From: Syntrophaceae bacterium UBA4778
GTDB taxonomy: Bacteria; Desulfobacterota; Syntrophia; Syntrophales; UBA4778
Assembly: GCA_002403175.1 (NCBI GenBank)
Contig: DHHG01000166.1
Coordinates: forward strand, 1 to 5,270
Reading direction: 5' to 3'
Length of the DNA stretch: 5,270 bases
The translations under genes and the position numbers were made by a program. This document shows, in pieces, positions 4,758 through 5,270 of the stretch. Below the pieces are notes generated by a model. That model was not told the DNA's origin and did not search any database. It worked only from the letters and a program-made list of their open reading frames with translations. Each line of letters opens with the position of its first letter. Position 1 is the stretch's first letter.

Positions 4758-5237
4758 ATGGAAACAGAACGGGATATCGCATTCATGCTTATGGCGATCC
4801 GGCAGGCCGAACAGGCATTGGAGTCGGGCGAAGTTCCTGTTGGTGCCGTGCTGACTCAGGATAATCGGGTCATATCTGCCGCATATAACAGGCCCATTTC
4901 TACCCGTGATCCATCGGCGCATGCTGAGATTCTGGCGATGAGGGAAGCCGGTGCAGTACTCGGGAATTACCGACTCATCGGTGCAACGCTCTATGTGACC
5001 ATCGAGCCTTGTATTATGTGCGCCGGAGCCATTATTCAGGCCAGGCTGGCTCGGATCGTATATGGGGCGGAAGACCTTAAAGCCGGGGGTGTATCCTCTC
5101 TGTATTCCATTCTTAATGATAGAAGGCTCAACCATTCGGTTGAAGTTACGGGCGGCGTTCTCGCCAAAGAATGCGGGGAAATTTTGAGTAGATTTTTTCG
5201 TCAAAAGAGGATAAAAAGCCCGAATGCCGCTTCATGA
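4758..5237 (+). CDS. tadA: tRNA-specific adenosine deaminase TadA
   Basis: This zinc enzyme deaminates the wobble adenosine (A34) of tRNA-Arg(ACG) to inosine, allowing one tRNA to read CGU, CGC and CGA. It belongs to the cytidine/deoxycytidylate deaminase fold and acts as a homodimer in the cytoplasm. From ATG 4758 the product has 159 residues, close to the family norm of about 150-170. The core shows GEVPVGAV at 24-31, HAE at 55-57 (zinc ligand His55, proton shuttle Glu57) and PCIMC at 84-88 (zinc ligands Cys85 and Cys88). Also visible are Asn44, which is conserved for substrate contact, and YGAEDLKAGG at 102-111. The frame extends back to ATG 4659, but the extra 33 residues lack family character and run through a palindrome and both promoters. 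ATG 4758 has no spaced ribosome binding site (AGG directly abuts it). ATG 4788 would remove the first helix. The enzyme is certain; the start is likely but not proven. Confidence 0.95.
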   Translation: METERDIAFMLMAIRQAEQALESGEVPVGAVLTQDNRVISAAYNRPISTRDPSAHAEILAMREAGAVLGNYRLIGATLYVTIEPCIMCAGAIIQARLARIVYGAEDLKAGGVSSLYSILNDRRLNHSVEVTGGVLAKECGEILSRFFRQKRIKSPNAAS

Positions 5238-5263
5238 TCAGGCTTTAAAGATTTAGCTGTCGC

Positions 5264-5270
5264 GGAGAGA
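5264..5270 (+). tRNA. possible 5' edge of a tRNA-Ser gene (partial, speculative)
   Basis: The last seven bases, GGAGAGA, match the 5' acceptor-stem strand found in many bacterial tRNA-Ser genes (GGAGAGR). They lie 27 bases after the tadA stop, in a spacer where a tRNA gene would fit. From memory, tRNA-Ser genes often neighbour tadA in several bacterial groups. Seven bases cannot prove a gene, and the anticodon is outside the window. Confidence 0.28.

Noticed and set aside
4683..5204. Minus-strand open frame of 173 codons opposite tadA
   Set aside because: It is antisense to the clear tadA gene and has no family features or start signal.
5215..5246. AAAGCC...GGCTTT pairing across the tadA stop codon, considered as a terminator
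   Set aside because: It has six pairs with a 20-base loop and no following T tract, too weak to support.

Overview
The window is a stretch of ordinary bacterial chromosome with moderate GC content and AT-rich spacers. It holds six complete, recognisable protein genes, one conserved-looking gene of unknown function, the probable tail of another gene at the left edge, and possibly the first bases of a tRNA gene at the right edge. A lipoprotein-type SppA, an AcuB-like CBS-ACT protein and a WWK...LTxxQ periplasmic protein together suggest a Gram-negative of the Desulfobacterota (former Deltaproteobacteria), perhaps near Syntrophus or the Desulfobacterales. This placement is inferred from protein character and was not checked by any search.

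Layout, left to right: the 3' end of an open frame (1-78); a 123-residue uncharacterised protein (150-521, +); a convergent minimal zinc metallopeptidase of the Zincin_1 type (561-935, -); a 347-base AT-rich spacer with a candidate promoter and a small palindrome; sppA, encoding a signal peptide peptidase made as a lipoprotein (1283-2254, +), closed by a strong intrinsic terminator (2275-2318); a CBS-CBS-ACT regulatory protein (2407-3060, +); a nitroreductase-family flavoprotein (3305-3973, +) preceded by an inverted repeat; a hairpin that reads as a terminator for the opposite strand (3966-4013); a secreted Spy/CpxP-like LTxxQ protein (4084-4599, -); and, divergent from it, the tRNA adenosine deaminase gene tadA (4758-5237, +).

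The genes look like independent transcription units rather than one operon. Orientations alternate, spacers are 100-350 bases, and several genes have their own promoter or terminator candidates. Two products are exported: the SppA lipoprotein degrades leftover signal peptides, and the LTxxQ protein is probably a periplasmic stress or metal-related chaperone or sensor. The others are cytoplasmic housekeeping or regulatory proteins.

I see no mobile element, CRISPR array, toxin-antitoxin pair, defence system or biosynthetic cluster, and no evidence of a new multi-gene system. The most interesting spot is the divergent tadA/LTxxQ control region. It has two good sigma70-type promoters and a bulged palindrome between them. 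The tadA promoter is placed so that transcription would begin at, or within a few bases of, the best start codon, which suggests a leaderless tadA message.
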